Source: Congeria kusceri
Lineage: Eukaryota; Mollusca; Bivalvia; Myida; Dreissenidae
Direction: 5' to 3'
Length of the DNA stretch: 64,000 bases
Assembly: GCA_027627225.1 (NCBI GenBank)
Contig: CM051029.1
Span: 25,056,851-25,120,850, forward strand
The notes under the pieces were generated by a model. That model worked only from the letters and a program-made list of their open reading frames with translations, was not told the origin of the DNA and did not search any database. Positions 58,541 through 64,000 of the stretch are shown here, in pieces. Each line of letters begins with the position of its first letter. The stretch's first letter is position 1. The position numbers and the translations under genes are program-made.

Positions 58541-59130
58541 AAGACTGCAGAGTTGTTTTCTATTATACATGTACATATAATTATGTTCTTCAATGTTTAC
58601 ATTCCACTACAGTGGGGTCCATTTACTTGTTTTCTTTAACAGTTTTTTTAACTGTTTTGCAGCAACATATTATGCTGCCATGTTCTGACAGTTTAAGGCT
58701 GCAGGATTGCATGTTTGTTTATATACAGATAATTATATTATTGAATGGTTACTTCACACTATTGTGGATCTATTTACATGTACCCATTTTATTAAATAGC
58801 CTTACTGCTGCTTTGCAGCAACCTTCTGTGCTGCCTTGTATTAACTGAAATGCTCTGACAGTTTAAGGCTGCAGAGCTTTCTAGTATTCAATGCAGTTGC
58901 ATACACATGTCATAATCTTCTGATAGAATCTGACAGTTTAAGGCTGCAGAGCTGATCTTTCCTGTAGCAACTGTACACATGTATGTGTTATTTTATTGTT
59001 ATCGCACACATAAATCATGTGGTCCTGTTTTCTTTTACTGTTTTTTGCAAATGAATTTAGAGTATATGATGTTTTCACCTAAGTTAGGTTATGGTCTGTC
59101 AGTATAGAGCTGCAGAGCTTCACAGCTTGG
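58540..59130. repeat. Low-copy tandem repeat of aaggctgcag units
   Basis: Diverged units with ctgacagtttaaggctgcag followed by a stretch containing tacatgtac occur near 58540, 58690, 58855, 58925 and 59095. Confidence 0.6.
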
Positions 59131-60010
59131 CATACTAATCACTGCAACTTGTCCTATAATATTGTCGCACTACACTGACCTACTATGTACTTATTTCAAT
59201 TTTAATTTCTTTTGTTTACTGCCTTCTATTTTATTTGTTTCTGAGGTATTCAGCAACTAATATTTTGCATATATTTCAGCCTCTGCTTGGAATTCACACC
59301 TTGTCACTTACAATCAAATATTTTGGTCGGAATGCTATTATTATTTTATTCAGATGCATTCATATGTAGTCCGTTATATGTTTTAATATCTTACATATAC
59401 TATAGGTCAGTGTGTATATACATCTTAATTTCCCCCATATATTTGCTGTGATTATGCCAGAGCATAGTTTGTCAGTTTCATGTGGTATGCTTTTGTTTTT
59501 CGCCTCATCAGTATTAACAGTATATCTTTCGATTTAATGTCAGTAAGCTTGAGTTGGAGTCTTAAGCTACTGCTTCTGTATCAGTCTCACACATATAGCA
59601 TTCCTTGCTAATTCAATTGCCATACTATGCTCATTCTTCTCAGCAATGTGCATTTGTATTCCTTTACACAGGTAATTTTGCAATTCTTTCGTTGCATAGC
59701 CACATCTCTTCATCAAACAACACTTAGTTTATGCTTTGTAGCACATGCAGTTTTTGCCTTGTAGCACATGCATAACATGTTTCTTCATTTTCTTTACAAC
59801 TTCATTTTCATTTTTTGGGGGGGATTGCTTTTAATGCTTTTGTTTGTTATCTCTCTACATTTTTGTGCTAAGTCGTAAATGCGGGTTGCTATGTACACCA
59901 GCCTAAATGATCTGTGTCAGTATTACGATTTTTCTTCTAATATCACTTACGTTTTAACCCCCGAACACTTGTCTCGTGTCGGTCTTCATGGGCGGCGGTC
60001 GGTTCCCTTT
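59131..60010. other. AT-rich sequence, nothing recognised
   Basis: I see no gene or repeat that I can name. Confidence 0.5.
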
Positions 60011-60011
60011 G

Positions 60012-60211
60012 TGGCGGTTTTTGTCCGCCCATTATGTCATTTATGGAAGAACTTGTGTTTTCATTGTATATTACAAATTGTTTTGTATAAACAATGTATT
60101 GGTTATTTTATGGCATTTTAAATAAATGCCCTTTTTCGATCCTGACCCACGTGTTGTTTTTCCTTCAATGCCATACGAGTTCGACCGCTCCTTAGACTTC
60201 CCGGGGACAAT
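60012..60211. repeat. About 200-bp repeat, copy 1
   Basis: Begins tggcggtttttgtccgccca and ends cttcccggggacaatacata. It matches 60829-61031 closely. Confidence 0.8.
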
Positions 60212-60556
60212 ACATAAATAATATTTAATGAACACATACAATGTTTGATGTCATTGTTCACGTAAATTGTTTCATGCAAGTTAACCTTAGCTCAGTAGTC
60301 AATATCCAATCGTATACAAGTGTTTTATCACGTGATGTTAGTCAGCCAATCAGAATACGTAGAACTCATTGTTTACATTATATTTGGTGCAGGCAGATGC
60401 CTCACCATTTTGCATTTTTTTTAAACCACCTCCACCTCTTTATTTCCATTCATCGTTCTTTTATGCCACGTCGGATATACGCCAATCAATTTATGCTCTT
60501 TTTTAATACTTGATATTTCATGGTATAATATATTTTATATATACGACCTATATGTC

Positions 60557-61031
60557 ATTGTAGGTCATTTATGGCCTAACTTATGTTTTCATTGCTTATT
60601 ACAAATTGTTATGCATATACGGTGTATTTGCGGTTTATGTCCGCCCATTATTTTCATTGTATGTTACAAATTGTATGTATATACAATGTGGCGGTTTTTG
60701 TCCGCCCATTATGTAATTTATGGAACAACTTGTGTTTTCATTGTATATTACAAAATGTTATGTATATACAATGTATTGGTTATTATATGGCATTTTCAAT
60801 AAATGCCCTTTTTCGATCCTGAAAAAAGGCGGTTTTTGTCCGCCCATTATGTCATTTATGGAAAAACTTGTTTTCATTGTATATTACAAATTGTTTTGTA
60901 TATACAATGTATTAGTTATTTTATGGCATTTAAAATAAATGCCCTTTTTCGATCCTGACCCACGTGTTGTTTTTCCTTCAATGCCATACTAGTTCAACCG
61001 CTCCTTAGACTTCCCGGGGACAATACATAAA
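60557..61031. repeat. Same repeat, tandem partial copies and full copy 2
   Basis: Partial copies of the ggcggtttttgtccgcccat unit start near 60625 and 60690, and a full copy occupies 60829-61031. Each has tattacaaattgttttgtat and aaatgccctttttcgatcct. It has a short-element (SINE-like) size, but I see no polymerase III boxes. Confidence 0.75.
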
Positions 61032-62084
61032 ATGAGTTGTTTACCTCACATGTCATTGAAGTGGTTTACAACAACTTTAATCCATTCCATTTCAACTTAC
61101 TTGATCATTGATGCCAGCGGATTATTCTTTGCGGAAAGACTTTCTTTGTTCAACCAACAAAGCTTAGTCATCAAAGAAATAACCGTTTACATAAAGTTCA
61201 TGTGAAAAGAAATGAAAACTAAGACTACATGTGTAATTTAACGAAACATTTATTTCTGTCACCGCTGTCTGTCTCCACACAAATTGAAAAGGGATCTACC
61301 TCACCGCTAACATTCTAGGCATATATTCCACACACTTGCTATAGGATTATATGGTCCAGTTAAAACATAAATACATTAAATATTGCATTCCGATTTTCAG
61401 CTCGACTATTCAACGAATAGGTGAGCTTTCCTACCTTACTTTTGCTGCACAAATGCGGCGGTAATAGGGCGAAATATAGTTCCAAAAATAGTAAATAAAA
61501 TACCATTATACTCAAAGATCTTCGTCCAGTTAAAGTTACCTGGTTTAAAGGTATTAATGCACTGCAGTTTGTTGAACTTGAAATTAGCAGGCATATTCGT
61601 TTTTATCATATTTTTCTCTCTCTTTTTTTTCCAGCACCTGGTCAATGAACAAGATTGAAAGTCAGAAAACGGTGAACCATTAACAAAATACACGTAGTTT
61701 AATAACCAGAAAAATATGTTCGCGAACGTAAACAGGTCAGTTGTCTATTTAATGAAAAATGACACTTAATTGTAACAAATACAAACCAAAACGCTGAGAA
61801 CGTGGAAAGACTGTTGGCGAGGAAAGGAACGAAAGCAAAATAAGGGGAAACAGAGTGTAGCAAGTTTTTAAAAGGTCACATTTGTTTGAATGAAATTGAA
61901 TTTCCGCAATGCTATTTTTGCACAAGACATATCAAACTACTCATTGTTATCCTGATACCAGGGGCGGTCCCAAGATTTCGGGTTAGGGGGTGGGGCGTAA
62001 ACCTTGTATCGTGCAGTTGTAACCCCTGTATGTTTTCTGCAGTGATCAGCCACAGAGCCGTATCAAAGATATATAATAAATCTT
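61032..62084. other. AT-rich sequence, nothing recognised
   Basis: Only a lone ctcgactattcaacgaatag end near 61402 is familiar (compare 4590-5812). Confidence 0.5.
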
Positions 62085-62160
62085 TGCACATGATGATGAT
62101 GATGAATAAATCTTTGCACATGATGATGATGATAAAGATGATGATGATGATGGTCATCAT
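62085..62160. repeat. GAT microsatellite with a duplicated 30-bp unit
   Basis: The segment aataaatctttgcacatgat occurs twice with gatgatgatgat runs between and after. Confidence 0.9.
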
Positions 62161-62667
62161 CAATTGCACTTTGTTTCACTGAATAAATTAATACTTCACC
62201 GTATTATGTTCGATTGACATGTTGGTTCATCTGTATGCCACCCACCTGTTTTGGCAGTAAATTGCCCTTGTTGATTTGCCTGTCCACTAAATTCGTATTT
62301 GACATTCAATGTTTACAAGTTATATCAGGAACATCTTTAAACATGTACAATTCGTAACTGAGTACATTCAAACACACTCGCATCGATAATTATTTGTATT
62401 TTTTTATTTACCGATGTGTTATGCATGGTCTCTTTTCGAAGGAATGTCTTTAAATTTTAATAACTCACACGTTCAAAGTCAAGCAGTTGTCTTCACATGT
62501 GCTATGCAGTGTGTTTTTGTTTCATCGAAACGAACTTATTGACAAACAGACGAACATGTTTTAGACAAAATATTGTGAAATATACTCGTATGATTGCGTT
62601 ATGAACTAATAAATCAAATGAGTCAGACCTTATTTTCCATTCCGCTGACACTAATCATCCCAGCCAG
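62161..62667. other. Nothing recognised
   Basis: The sequence is AT-rich with no coding potential I can support. Confidence 0.5.
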
Positions 62668-64000
62668 CAAGAATATATGGGACCCTTATGGGTCCAATAT
62701 GAACTACCATATGGGGCCTGTATGGGCTAACCATATGGGGCCAAATGGGATTTTCAAACTGTATTTGTATGGGTCCCAGATGGGTTGCTATATGGGACCT
62801 ATGTGGGATCCATGTGGACCCAAGATGGGTTCTATATGGGATACCTATATAGGTCCAATATGGGCTTCGATATGGGTCCTGTATGGGCACTCCATATGTG
62901 GCCAAATGGGATTTTGCAAACTGTATTTGTATAGGTCCCAGATGGGTTGCGATATGGGACCTATGTGGGTCTATGTGGACCCAAGGTGGGTCCTATATGG
63001 GGTGTCCATATAGGCCCAATATGGGCTTTAATATGAGTCCTGTATGGGCAACCCATATGGGGCCAAGTGGGATTTTGCAAACTGTTTTTGCATGGGTCCC
63101 AGGTGGGTTGCGATATGGGACCTATGTGGGTCCCATTTGGACCCAAGGTGGGTCCTATATCGGCTACCCATATGGGTCCAATATTGGCTTCGCTATGGGT
63201 CCTTTATAGGCAACCCATATGGGGCCATGTGGGATTTTGCAAACTGTTTTTGCATGGGCCCCCATATGGGTTGCATTATGGGATCCATGTGGGTCCTATA
63301 TGGATCCAAGATGGGCCCCATTATAGGCTTCCCATATGGGACCCATGCAAAAGGGGTTTGCAAAATCCCACTTGGCCCCATATGAGCTGCCCATTTAGAA
63401 CCCATCCAGGTTTCGATATGGGTCCTTTATGGGCATCCTATATGGGACCCAGTTGGGTTTTGCTAACACTGTTTGCATGGGTCCCATGTAGGGTTTGTTT
63501 ATGTAAAGGTCCTGTTTATTATATATACATGATGCATTGCACAATACAATAAACAATAACTATTCTATTAATGTTACTCACAAGCTGCGGAGCATATATA
63601 TATATAATATAATATCATAATTAAAGTTCATTCTTTAATACAACAACACATTTAATCCTTTCTTACTTTAATTGGATTGCTATTTGCAGAATATAAAACT
63701 TACTAGTTATTAACATATGTCTGTTTTCGTTAAAGGATATTAAATAGATGTGTTAGTTCCTTTATGCATAATGTTAATGTCACTTGTCTTCTTCATGTAA
63801 ACAGGACAAATAAACAATCACACACTATTCATGATGACATTTCGGCCTGTGTTACAAAAATGGACCATACCATTTTGATCATATTAACTAGTCTAGAAAG
63901 ATACAATTCTGTAAATAAAGCATTATCGTGAACTGCACACATGTGGCACAATAAAACAGCAATCAAAGAATAACACATTATGAGCAAATTCAGACACATT
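62668..64000. repeat. Dispersed repeat copy 2 with palindromic-core minisatellite (runs off window)
   Basis: The array at 62675-63500 and the following 500 bp match 2058-3435 in order and orientation, from atatgggacc through ttactcacaagc and beyond. Open frames here are repeat by-products. Confidence 0.85.

Noticed and set aside
61886..62182. 98-codon frame ending in Met/Lys runs
   Set aside because: Driven by the GAT microsatellite.
62594..63552. Open frames up to 161 codons
   Set aside because: Copy 2 of the same dispersed minisatellite repeat.
1..64000. CRISPR array or bacterial operon structure
   Set aside because: All tandem arrays have diverged or spacer-less units, genes have GT-AG introns, and composition is animal-like.

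Overview
This is a eukaryotic, AT-rich, intron-rich and repeat-laden window. I read it as genomic DNA of a heterodont bivalve mollusc. Several repeat families look typical of such genomes, and the 273-bp foldback element at 14937-15209 is one I associate from memory with Dreissena (zebra/quagga mussel). The species is an inference; no search was possible.

Region 1 (1-25.7 kb, + strand) is one large gene, 5'-incomplete in the window. I assembled 23 exons by hand. Every junction uses GT/AG and the phases agree throughout, giving 1133 codons of open frame plus a stop. It encodes a VWDE-like (von Willebrand factor D and EGF domain) type I membrane protein. Its order is: Cys-containing N-terminal region, vWD domain, basic linker with an RVKR site made at a splice junction, one EGF-like domain, a second region with an RKKR site, four short Cys modules each on its own exon, a transmembrane helix and a short tail. 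Its third intron (10 kb) is full of repeats: two arrays built on the palindromic core GGGACCCATATGGGTCCC, a tandem-unit element with inverted ends, a TIR element carrying a tRNA-like sequence, and two long-hairpin elements. In three places a minisatellite is made of copies of one of the gene's own splice sites.

Region 2 (25.7-35.3 kb) has no gene I can support. It holds micro- and minisatellites and three tandem units of about 1.6-1.7 kb enclosed by two nearly identical 0.47-kb direct repeats.

Region 3 (35.3-39.8 kb) is a tandem-unit repeat with inverted ends, split by a 1.9-kb TIR element that has a TA target duplication.

Region 4 (39.8-56.6 kb) holds three minus-strand copies of a LINE family (CCHC ORF1; ORF2 with endonuclease, reverse transcriptase and RNase H). 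All are 5'-truncated and mutated. The largest is interrupted by a 1146-bp hAT-like element with 10-bp TIRs and a 5-bp target duplication. That element still carries one zinc-finger-like exon with a splice donor.

Region 5 (56.6-64 kb) is non-coding as far as I can see: low-copy tandem repeats, a GAT microsatellite, and at the right edge a second copy of the intron-3 dispersed repeat.
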